NCBI GenBank assembly: GCA_032622095.1
Contig: CP136067.1
Location: forward strand, 76,910,705 to 76,974,704
DNA length: 64,000 bases
Source of the DNA: Siphonodentalium dalli
Taxonomy: Eukaryota > Mollusca > Scaphopoda > Gadilida > Siphonodentaliidae
Reading direction: 5' to 3'
Position 1 is the stretch's first letter. Each line of letters begins with the position of its first letter. Under the pieces are notes generated by a model. That model ran no database searches, had not been told where the DNA came from, and saw nothing but the letters and a program-made list of their open reading frames with translations. Shown in pieces: positions 1 through 11,400 of this stretch. A program made the translations under genes and the position numbers.

Positions 1-930
1 TGGCATGCCCTAGTAGATCAGGGAGATAATTTGATCACAGGAAGATACATTGCTGCTTGCACAATGTAACGGTGTTATCATGACATGCAATTATCACACA
101 CACGTTCAGATGACAGCATCGAACCTTGCATGAGTTTAGACATCAGTGTATACCAGGTATCGTTGATCATATGACCCTGAACTAACATTTATTCAACAGT
201 CTCTTATGCATGAATAACACTATAATTTCTGTGTGATATACGATTAGAAGGATGCCACTAATCCTAGTTTGACATGTACCATTCTACATACCTTGTAAAC
301 TGACATAGAACAGGCGTCTGAATACAATGGCTTTTAGCGACATTTGGAAGACAAACATTTCCCAATGAATATAACACATAATGACCCGATCCCAAAGTGA
401 GCATTATAGTCAACTGGCAACTGGTTAATTATCAACCTGCTGACTGACGTGTAACACACAGCTGGTTGGATATAGGCTACTAGCCTACTTCTAGTCATGA
501 AAGTGTGCAAATTTGGACTATTCAGTGAAATAGAAATCACACTATTATGGCGATTACTCCCGATTGCTAGCGGTTGAGAAATTTCGAAGTATGCCCAAAA
601 AATTGTTGCTAGTAATCAATATTTGTGGAGGAAATCGGGTCACGGTGGAATAAACTTGAAGATACACAGGGATAGGCTGGGATATCAGTTGCTTGCCCAT
701 TGCACATCCCAAATTTGGATGAGCTAAATCAATTGTGGTAAAACACAGGGCATAATAATTATGACATTGGCACCAAATGACATATATATACCATGGTTAT
801 GCTAAATTATATCTCCGACCAGTACATGTACTCCACACTTAAATTTGTGTAGATGCATGCGTACTGCGTAAATATGCAAATAACTCTCCCCAGAACTCAT
901 CAAATTTATGCATTCTATATGCATTCTATT
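1..930. other. Unassigned AT-rich DNA
   Basis: No gene, terminal repeats or tandem array recognised. The small ORFs here lack coding character. Confidence 0.5.
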
Positions 931-967
931 CTTGGGTCTGATACGTCTGAGACGTATCAGACCCAAG
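931..967. repeat. Perfect 37-nt palindrome
   Basis: Two 18-nt arms, CTTGGGTCTGATACGTCT and its exact reverse complement, separated by one base. Confidence 0.9.
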
Positions 968-1798
968 CAGACTATAGTGCAGATTCAAGACAAAAACTCA
1001 AACCGTACGTCCCTCAAGTGAAGCATGAGTTCGGTTGATTCTACTTCGAAGGCTGGAGAGTTACTTTTGATGGGGTGATCATGTTTGGTGCTATCTCAAT
1101 GTTCCGAAAACGCTCACATTACTCTGTAGTATGTACATCCTTCTGTGAAATATTTAGCATAATCAAGAATGTTACCATAAAAAGTTAATTGACTGTTGAT
1201 TACTTGTTTGGTTGTTTCAGTTGATAGACCATATCATGACTTATACTACACCATTCCCGCAGCCAGATTATGTTGAACATTGACCATAGTTTTTTTTTTT
1301 TTCTCCATGATATTTGCACTAATTGATGAATTAATTCCTGATCAGAGGCGCTACTTGCATTGTTTCTATGGTGAACTGTCAACATTTGCCTCATGCTTAT
1401 AAACATAAATGATGTCTTAGTCGTATAAGGCTAAATACTGAATTTGGTAATCATTTTGAATGATAATTCAATATGGCTGGAAACACGAAGTTATACCACT
1501 ATAAATTTGTTTAGGGATTGAAATGGACTGAGACCAAAGAAATAACAAGTGTAATGTTCCAATGCAGATTAGTCAACTTCGCGCATCAACCACATCTACA
1601 CGAATAAGGACGAAACATAGTATTTTCAATAAATTTGCTGCCATTTTGACTGCCATCATAAATCATAGTTACCACTTCAGACCCTAATGATATTTCATGT
1701 TGTCGGTAATACTTCCACTGTCTTAACTCCTTCATATCTGTTTATTTCATATTAAAATATGCCTAGAAACCGAAAGGGAGTTTTCGATGAAATGTCAT
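968..1798. other. Unassigned AT-rich DNA with a poly-T run
   Basis: A poly-T run lies near 1290-1303. No gene or repeat family recognised. Confidence 0.45.
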
Positions 1799-1806
1799 AC
1801 CGGTAC

Positions 1807-3173
1807 TTAGTCCAAGTCTTCTTGTACTAAAACCAGCTAAGATATTGGGATGGCGATGCTGGTGTTTAGTCCAAGACCGCCCTATATGCACGCTTATGAC
1901 ACGGCTTAAGCGTTAGTGACCCGCTCAAATAAAACCACAATTATATGAAATAAAATATCACAATTGCGACAATAAACGGATATTTTCCGCAGAAGACATG
2001 CTATTTTATCTGAAACCCACATCAGTTGTGAATTTAAAACGGTAATTTAATGCGAAAAGAGACATTTACCTCAATGTTTACAATTTTTTTAAAGTATGCG
2101 AACTCGGTTGACCTCGCGAACTGTGTTCGGCATTTTCCGTTGAAAATATTCCGTAGATTTTGGACAACAACGCAAATTACGAAGAATTCTCCATTGTAAT
2201 CGTAATTATGTGTGTCAATAAATAAAATAATAAATAGATTAATTAAACATTGAAGATATAAATGTAATACATTAAATAAATTACGGGGAATTACAACCCT
2301 CTCAAAGTTTAAAACAGTGTAAACACAACGAGTATTAGAATAAATAATATGGTGCTACATTTCCCACATTTGGTGGACTTTGGCGAAATTAAGATATATA
2401 CTAAGCGAACAGAGCAATATACTGCTCTTGTTAAGCACACAAAAAATCAAACAAAATTTGTATAAATTTTTAACCTTAAGTTTGAAAAGTCCCACTAAAA
2501 CGGAAGAACTATATTTCGAAACTGTGTGATTCGGTTCTCCGATTATTTTATCAACACAAAAGTCAAAATGCACATGGACGAAAATCACACACATCGCAAG
2601 TCAGACACAAGAGTTCTAATTTGCTCCAATTTTGACAAGTTGCTTGCGAAAATTGTCAACAAAACTACCGTTCTGATCCTCCATTATGTCATTAAGTTTT
2701 TAGTGCGGGAATTGTTCTGAAAGCACATAGAAAACTGCACTTTCGGACGATCGGTTTTCGCCATTTTTGTTCGGAAAACCCGCGCTATATATAGAAACGG
2801 AAAGTAGATTTCCCAGAACAAACAGCGGATTATGCCGAACTTATTCGGACCACTTCGGCTTTCGGTTAAAACGTAAACAAACAGAGAAACAAATCGATGT
2901 TTGTGGCAATCAACCGGAATATTCTATGTGTAATTTAACATTAAAGTTAGATTATTATACACCATTATGACCATAAGATGTAAGCCTTTCCGATGTATAT
3001 AGCATCATGTATTGATTTGCTAGGTAAATCGAGTAAAATACACCACAAATTCCCGCAACAGATCGTGGGCGTAACTCGTGTGATAGGATTGGTATACAAG
3101 CGGGATTAGACTAAACACCAGCATCGCCATCCCAATATCTTAGCTGGTTTTAGTACAAGAAGACTTGGACTAA
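1807..3173. mobile_element. Non-autonomous DNA transposon with 65-bp perfect TIRs
   Basis: The left end TTAGTCCAAGTCTTCTTGTA and the reverse complement of the right end are identical for 65 bp. Flanks are CCGGTAC on both sides (1800-1806 and 3174-3180; ACCGGTAC if the terminal base is shared), giving a 7-8-bp target-site duplication. The 1.24-kb interior has no transposase that I recognise. The length of duplication allows hAT-like or other families; the superfamily is not established. Confidence 0.85.
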
Positions 3174-3289
3174 CCGGTACTACGTTCTTTAAAAACAAAA
3201 AATTAAGGATTGGAAGTAGCTGAACACAAATGAACAACAAATTTCACTGTCCAAATAATCATAGGGTATGAATAATAGGAAAACAAACA

Positions 3290-3550
3290 ACAATTTAATA
3301 ACAGTGGAAACGGATATAGAAGATATGAGTGAAAATGTATCTATTATCCAATTCAGGCCACCATTTTTGCAGCCATCTTGCTATTGGAGAACCATTGTTT
3401 CCTGTAAAATGTAGTACAATGTAATAGCATCCCAATAATGTATAAATTATTAATATATTATATAAGATATTGTCTCTAACAGAATGGATTAAACTGACTT
3501 AGTTCATATTTTGTAACACGTCGGCCATGTTGGACGCCATCTTGGATTAT
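3290..3550 (+). repeat. Dispersed repeat R1, partial copy
   Basis: Shares order and wording with 8640-8940: GATATAGAAGATAT, a GCCATCTTG block, then GGACGCCATCTTG. Diverged, same orientation as the 8.3-kb copy. Confidence 0.6.
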
Positions 3551-3837
3551 ATGAAATGCTCAAGGGTGTGAACTCCACACCCACCCATGCCATCCAGAAT
3601 CACAATCCGCTGAGAAAAAAACTTTAACAGAGAATTTTTACTTACCCCTAAAATTGGCCCTTTGCTTCTGGACTAAAAGCTTTCTTATAAATGGCAACGA
3701 TCTGGTGAAAATAAAATGTTTTGGTTGCATGTTTCTGCCATATTTGTAACTTAAATTTAAATACCATGAAGTTTATATTCCATAGCCTGCATAAGGAATG
3801 AAAAATTTGACATAAAATCCATAAATAGGACCTTTTA

Positions 3838-4390
3838 AGCTCGTCTCCGTTGGAGCTATAGTCATCACCCGTTTCCGTCCATCTGTCCATTGTCAAGAAT
3901 CATCTCCAGAAACAAGACCAAATGGATTGATAATTGGTGTGGATGTTCCCTAGTTGACTCACATTCAGATTTATATGGTCGCCACACCCATGGCCATACA
4001 GCCACTCAGGTAGGGATGTGGCTAGAGGGTCTCCGTTGGGGGTGTCCACCTTGGGAAATTCCAATTGCACCCCCCCCCTCCAAATGAGGTCACCAGGTCA
4101 AATAGTTTCGAAGCTAGGACCATAACTACTTCCCATCAGTAATTCTTAAAACAACTTCTCAATTTCCATTTGGCCAAATTGGTTCATATTTGTTATAAAG
4201 GGTCCTTGGGTGACTGACATAACTAAAAAAAAAATTCAGATTGAACTCCTTGCTCAATTTAACAAACAATTAAAACAAAATTTGTTTTTTAAACATGTTA
4301 TAAAATTTGAAAAAAACTGACATATACCGTATAACATTCGCAGATCGAGTTAAGAAATTTTAATCTTTAATGAAATCACGGAAACTCATC

Positions 4391-4421
<31 letters not shown>

Positions 4422-4600
4422 ACATGACCCAGACCCCCAACCTACCACCAGCCCATCCACCACATATCATCTCCCAACTTACCTCTCTCACCAGAAGCAG
4501 AGATATTATATCTCTGCCCAAATGACACAGTCAATGGTATAAGCTTCAGACAGAGAGACAGACACAGTCATGTCATTAATGGACCTATCCGTACGTCCCG
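3838..4600 (+). repeat. Dispersed repeat P (AGCTCACCTGAGACGAAG family), copy 1
   Basis: Diverged 5' end, followed by the family's core phrases (GGTGTGGATGTTCCCTAG, GACTCACATTCAGATTT, AGGTCACCAGGTCAAATAG), an A/T-rich segment and a C tract. The same order recurs at 37.4-38.0 kb. All copies in this window are on the + strand. It does not encode a protein. Confidence 0.75.
4392..4421 (+). repeat. (C)30 homopolymer
   Basis: Lies at the equivalent place in repeat P as the C tract at 37.9 kb. Confidence 0.9.
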
Positions 4601-5162
4601 CCCACCAGTAGACTGCATGATCCTGCATGGTTACTGTTACTACGCACCACAAGCCATCTCAATTTCGCTATCTCTTCAGTGCTAAAATGGCTTCCGATGA
4701 GTAAGGACCGTGTTGTTAAATGCCATGTAAAACGATGATATAGCTTCTTTCTGAATATCACGATTTTCAAGATACCTTTGTGTGTATATATGCATCTTGT
4801 AAAAGTGACTGTCGTTAGAAAGAAACAAAAATAGAACCAGTTTAAAAAAAAAAAAACCAGGTGTGATCGTTCCACTTCCGATAACCAACAAAGATAGATG
4901 TTTACATTGAATCAAACTGTGTAAATGAAGCCATTATGAAACTTCAATATCAAATAGCAAACTTAATATCAAAGCTATGCTAATGGTTCACACCTTGATG
5001 AAATAAACCAAACGGAGGTGTGCATGTGGTAATTAATCTATAATCCCTCTTTTGTCGAAATAAATATAACGATATCAGTTTACCATAATAGTTACCACGA
5101 GCATCCTGAATGAGCCCCGGATGCAAAGGATTATCAAACAATGGCCTTTTAAAATTCCACAT
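4601..5162. other. Unassigned DNA upstream of COPZ1
   Basis: No coding exon or repeat family recognised. Confidence 0.4.
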
Positions 5163-5376
5163 CCTATTTTGCCGTCACTAAAGTACATTAAAGAAAACGC
5201 CGACTATCATGGAGTCAGTTACATGTTGCCATGAGGCAACAATAGCACAAAGTGAACTTGTTCGGTGAAGGTTGCGTGTATACACCGCGAAGCACGTGCA
5301 ATGTGTGAAATTTCGTGTAATTCTCTTGGAAAACATCAGTGTTGATTCTCATTTATACGTACATTGTTGCATTAAT
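5163..5376 (+). promoter_or_regulatory. Presumed 5' UTR / proximal promoter of COPZ1
   Basis: The stretch upstream of the start codon is less AT-rich than its surroundings and contains a perfect E-box CACGTG at 5293-5298. There is no convincing TATA box at a usual distance, and the transcription start cannot be placed from sequence. Assignment rests on position only. Confidence 0.3.
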
Positions 5377-5436
5377 ATGGAGGAAGCTTTAGATTCTCAA
5401 ATGGATTCAGTAAAACGTTCGCAGGAGATCCTACAG
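5377..5436 (+). CDS. COPZ1: COPZ1 exon 1 (start codon)
   Basis: Encodes residues 1-20, beginning [10 protein letters not shown] and ending SQEILQ, which joins exon 2 as ILQ-EPSLYT, parallel to LILEPSLYT in human zeta-1. The ATG has A at -3 and G at +4, a good initiation context. A second in-frame ATG is at codon 9. The exon ends in CAG followed by the donor GTAAGT. The N-terminal extension is the only part not matched to the conserved core, so an alternative first exon inside the 21.7-kb intron 1 cannot be excluded. Confidence 0.88.
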
Positions 5437-8400
5437 GTAAGTGTGAATATCAGACATTTGAACTCAATATTACCACGGTGTTATAACAGCAACAGATGTA
5501 TACATTTATAACGAAAAACACTTCATAAAACATATACTCGCGGCACAATTAATATTCATAACGCATCATCGATCGGGACTACTATTTCCGCTTTTTAGTT
5601 TGAAATCTGTTACCAGGTATATATAAATATTGAAATTTAAATAACACTAGGATCCGAGTGTGGTCGTTGGCATTGTTTAATTCAGCGTAAACAGATGTCT
5701 TAGTAACTTTTTTATTTAGGAAACCGAACTAAACCCGGTTCGTCAACCGGACATGTTCCCCATGTACATTTCAACGCCATTTTAGCTTTTTAACACTTAT
5801 TTTGCTCTTGTGTTCGTAAATACTCTATGGCTTACAATGGTAGTTAGGGATCCACTTGTGGTGCGATTCATATCACCAGGCAGGCACATGTCGCTTCCGG
5901 ATTTAAGCTATCGGCTCATTGGCCATTATTGAAATTGGGGCGGTACCTACGGATAGGTCCATTGATATTAGAATAATATATGTTATCTGACAGGCTGGTG
6001 TAAACACCTGCATAGCACTGGTGTTTGTTGTCATTATAAAATTAAAACAAAATTCTGTTCCCAAGCCTGAATTTAGTGTGTCTAACATGCCCAGAGGGTG
6101 AATTTAGTGATGCTACCCAGTATAGCAGGCTAGCATCACCAAATACACCCTCCAGGACATCATGCTGTTAGGCCTCATCTTCTGGGAAGTATCTAGAGTA
6201 TCAAATTTTGTAATTACTTTTTTACTTTTTCCCTTCTGTTCAGCTTCTATATCCCATAATATGCAGAAGATAAAATGCATAATCGGGGTGCCCAATGGGT
6301 GCACAGCACCAACTTCAATTGGAGAACTTCAATCTGTTCCTAGGTTTCCCATGACAGTTGACGGCTAATCAGAATGAGGTCCCAGATGGTGAATTCAGCA
6401 ATGCTAGCCCGCCTTATGGAATAGTGTCATTAAATTCACTCTTTGGGTCCTCATTCTGCAAATGTCAGACAAACTAAATTCAGGCTTGGCTGTTCCAATA
6501 TTATTTTCTTATCCACCACTTATCCAGGTGAAATCATAACCTGATTTTTCAAAGAAAAATTGGGGTTATATTGCATTCAATTTGTCTGTCTTTCTGTTGT
6601 GCCGTCCTTCCATCCATCTGTCAGTCAGGATGTCTATCCATCCATCCATTAACAATTGTTTTTTTTCTCCAGATCCATATTAAAGACCGAATGGGTTGTT
6701 ATATTTTGGTGTGGATGTTCGATAGGTGACTCACAATCAGATTTGTTCAAATAAGTTCATCAGATCAAATAGGTGCGAAGCCAGGGCCATAACTCTTTCC
6801 CTCCATAGTAATTCCTAAGAAAATTTATTCTCAAGAACCATCTCCCTATTAAGCTAATAATTGGTATGGATGGTTCTTGGGTGACTGGGGTTCAGATTTG
6901 TTTAAATAGGGTCATTTTTAGGAAACTTTTAAGGGAAATCAATTCACGTCAACTCTAAAATCTACCCTTTGAAATTACTAGATGCATGGATCTCATAGAT
7001 GGGGATTCACATTTGTTCAAATAGGGGCAGTGATAAGAGATTTAACTCTCCACCATACCTGTATATATGCTGTCTGCTATAATAATATATAGATTCCTAA
7101 TGATTTCTAAGCTGCCTGGGTGGGGGGGGGGGGGGGGGGCAATGTTTGAGACAATGGGGAGGGAGTGTAGAGGGGGTGCAGTTTTGACCCCCTACTTCAT
7201 CAAATTTTCAACACTTGAAAATTTCATGCCAGATACAACATTAGTTGTAGATTAGATTTCCACACCAAAAATAGGTTATAATTGTTCTCATAGTTTGATT
7301 TGATTTTCCAACCAGTATGTTTTTAAACCAACAGTCCATATGTCGCTACTTCAGGTTAAACTGTTGGACCGAAATGGCCACAAATTTTAAGTTTATTTTG
7401 GAGGATGTCAGGTTGGTAACGTTCAAAAGTTTGAGAGCTTGAAGTACTGGTACCAGTTGTAAAATCAACCTGAGGAATGTGCAAAAGGAATTGTGGTCTG
7501 GTTGTCTTGTTTAAAAATGGTAAGGGGTTGGAGATTTGTCAGTGGTGTGCAATTAGAAATATCAAGGTGAGGAGCCCTGCTCATCTGAGAACCTTCAGCT
7601 TTGTCCAATGTTTAGAAATACTCAGTTGTCTTAAGTGATTTTGTCAAGTACTAGTACTGACTGTTGTAGTCCCAGTCTTCTCAGTCTTTACAACCTGGTA
7701 AGCTATCCAGTCATTGACTGTCTTGCTTTCAAATCGGGTTTTAACAGATTTTGGATATGTTGTTCCCCATATTCTGCCTGACAAGATGACACCAAAAACA
7801 GTTTGTCAGCAATTTGTTCTAGGACCAATGCTTCAATAACCAGACTATCGCTATTATTAATGAATGAGTTGGGTTTACCCAGAACTGTTATATATCAAAC
7901 CAGAATTAGTCGGGTTTACACAGAACTGTTATATATCAAACCAGAATGAGTTGGGTTTACCCAGAACTGTTATATATTAAACCAGAATGAGTTGGGTTTA
8001 CCCATAACTGTTATATATCAAACCAGAATGAGTTGGGTTCACACAGAACTGTTATATATCAAACCAGAATGAGTTGGGTTTACACAGAACTGTTATATAT
8101 TAAACCAGAATGAGTCGGGTTTACACAGAACTGTTATATATCAAACCAGAATGAGTTGGGTTTACCCAGAACTGTTATATATCAAACCAGAATGAGTCGG
8201 GTTTACCCAGAACTGTTATATATCAAACCAGAATGCTATTATTAAGGGGCCGGTCAGTGACCAATTTTAGTATTCAATGCATAGTAGGCATATTACTATT
8301 AGTCAATATTATTCATCAACCACATCTTGTGAGCAACTGCAGGCCACGCTGTGGCAATATCTACCATTTTCCATAGTTTGGCCGCCAAAAGTCAAAATTT

Positions 8401-11400
8401 TTGTTCCATTGAGTTGGAATATTCATAAGTAATGGTATGCATCACTTACATTGTGAAGTTCTGCTCCTTTCTTGTTGAAATATGACTAGAATCCCAATTG
8501 TGATTTTTTGTGAAATTATATACGGTACTGCGTTCTGTAAAATCTATTTTTTTAGTGATCGGAAGGTGATATAACACCACAAATGACACATTTCATTGCT
8601 CCAATGATCTGTTAACATGAACAATACAACATAAAGTTACAATTATCAACCAATTTCAAACAGCATTTATAAACTGATATAGAAGATATTAGTGAAAACA
8701 CGTCAAATTATCCACTTCCGGCTGCCTTTTTGGTGACCATCTTGGACTGGAAGTTCCAATTTTGTAACAAAAGGGTGGCCTTATATCTTCGCTTCACAAA
8801 AATATATACATTGGTATACATGTGACAATTTTTCTCACTATAATTTGCAACAAACTGGATTAGTCTTAGTGCCCTGTCTCAGTGTCTGAAAAAACGGCGG
8901 CCATTTTGGACGCCATCTTGTCAGGTATCTACACGGCCACTTTTTGTTTTCGTGTTAACATTGTTTAAACTTTTGAGGGAAAGGACGAAAATGAGTGGGG
9001 AAAGTTAAATCCTAAGGGGGTGCAAAGGGTACCGATTTCATTTGCCTGACTTACGTCCCTGCTGGAAACTCCTGCGTCTGATAAGAGCGCCACTAGTATT
9101 TCTCTAAACATTTTTGTGGGCTTGCGCGAAATACATAACTGTGTCGATAAAAAAATTGGTCGAAAATTTAAATTATTTGCTGCGGGATTGCAACTCCACG
9201 TCGAAGAAAACAACACGAACATGGACGGAGGAATCTTGGTATTGTATTAAAAACAACAATTAATTTAGATTTTTAAAGAAACATTGTTATTCAACGTTAT
9301 TAACTATGGATAACAACACTTCAAATTCCATATTTAAAGCCTAAAATTATGTACTTCAATCTTCTCTTTCCTATTTTCGACGGGTTCCCACTCAACCCCG
9401 GTTGGCGATTATCGCAATACGATAGGGGAACACCGTGTGCGTAACGTAACTATCACAAGTATAACGTACTCTGATAACAACTTATCGTCAAATTCATGTT
9501 TCAAACATTTTAAACATGTCATCTTCGGCTTCTTTTATTTTATCAGGTCTGGCAAATGTTAGACCCGATGGCACTAGAAATGTATTTCATCATTTCTAGT
9601 GCCGCACGGCTCCCTATAGGCTATACCCTGTGTAGAACTATCTATTTCACAAAATTTTTCATCTAAACAATGAATGCTAGCCTTATTACCTCACCATATA
9701 TTTTCTGTCGGTACTCCCCGCCACAAGTTGACGCCAAAAGTTCCCACAATCGGCGCACCTAAATGCTTCTATCAGACATTTGTCATTTGTCAACATCACA
9801 AAACACGACTTCCATCTGCCATGTTGTTGATTTGATGACCTTCACACGATCATGTGACGATGCGGGGAAGTCTGAACAAAACAAGGTCAAACTACTGGAT
9901 AACCTGATACAATCATTACTCATTTATAGCCGAAGTGTGATATCGCTGAACAGATGATAGGTGGAGAATAGAATAATCCCGACCGCTTATACTGTATACC
10001 CAATGTTACATTTACATTGAATCTTGATTCCATCGGTGAATATATCCTGTTATTAAGTCTTTAAACTTATATTTTGCATACGTTGTAAGATATTACGAAA
10101 TAGTCTAGATCGTAACCACGATCGGAATAGCCTACTCTGTGAAAAAATGTCATCATGATTACTGCTGATTTCAATGTCGATAAGTTCTACTGTGCAACTG
10201 ATATGATGTGCAGCTTTGGCAATTTCGCAGTGAACATTTCACACTTTGATCCCTTGTTGGCACAGCACAGTGCAATTCTGCATATATGATTTATTACAAA
10301 TGTCCGTACACAAAGTTGCTCATTGCCAACGATTGTTTGATCTAAGTAGCAGCCAACCAATAAGTGTCAGCTACAACTAAACAACAACAGAAACATTCAA
10401 CAAATAATATTATTGTTCACACAAAATACCCGTGTATACATACCAATAGCGTACGCCTACCGACATAATTACAAGTATCAGACAATAGTATGCAGTTAGT
10501 TACAAATGGTGAGAACAAATGAGCAACACCGCTGAGCTGTGGTGGAAGACGGAGAACAATAGCTGAGATATTGCGAGATATGCTTTAATTGCAGAAATGA
10601 AATAGAACGTCTCTTTAATAAACACCTCTGCGTACGAAAATCGTAACCCGCCACCCATGCGAAAATATTGATTATCCAGTACTTTAGTCTGAAATGTATT
10701 TACTGCGGTACTGCCGACCTCGATGACAACAAGATGGAGCTCCATGCTTATTTGTATTGTGACAAATGACAAATGTCTGATAGAAGCATTTAGGTGCGCC
10801 GATTGTGGGAACTTTTGGCGTCAACTTGTGGCGGGGAGTACCGACAGAAAATATATGGTGAGGTAATAAGGCTAGCATTCATTGTTTAGATGAAAAATGT
10901 TGTGAAATAGATAGTTTTACAAAGGGTATAGGGAGCCGTTAGCCGCCCTAATGGGCAGTTTGAGCTGATCATTAGGGCGGCGTAGTGTCTAGCAAATGTG
11001 AGAATCACAGGAGTTTGTCAGAATGATAATAAATAATAATAATAATAGATATATAGTATACAAATAATAATAAATAGTAGTAATAATAAATAGTAATAAG
11101 AGTATAGGAATGAATCAAGGGGATTAGTGATTTGACCTACAAATGTTTATTTATAAATTTTTTGCCTCGAAAATAGGAAAGCCAAAAAGTTATCGATTGT
11201 AGCGATCTTCAGACAGATTGCTCTTATAAATATTATACAATATGATCGCATGTGGCTGAAATTTAACTTCGCATTGACTACATCACCTATTTTCTCTTTA
11301 AATCACCGCAACGGCAAGTTTCATTTTCGAAGCGTTGGCTGCCCTCGGTGACACGCTGCTGGGTACGGTGTCCTGTAAAACTTGATCCACTCTTGGAAGA

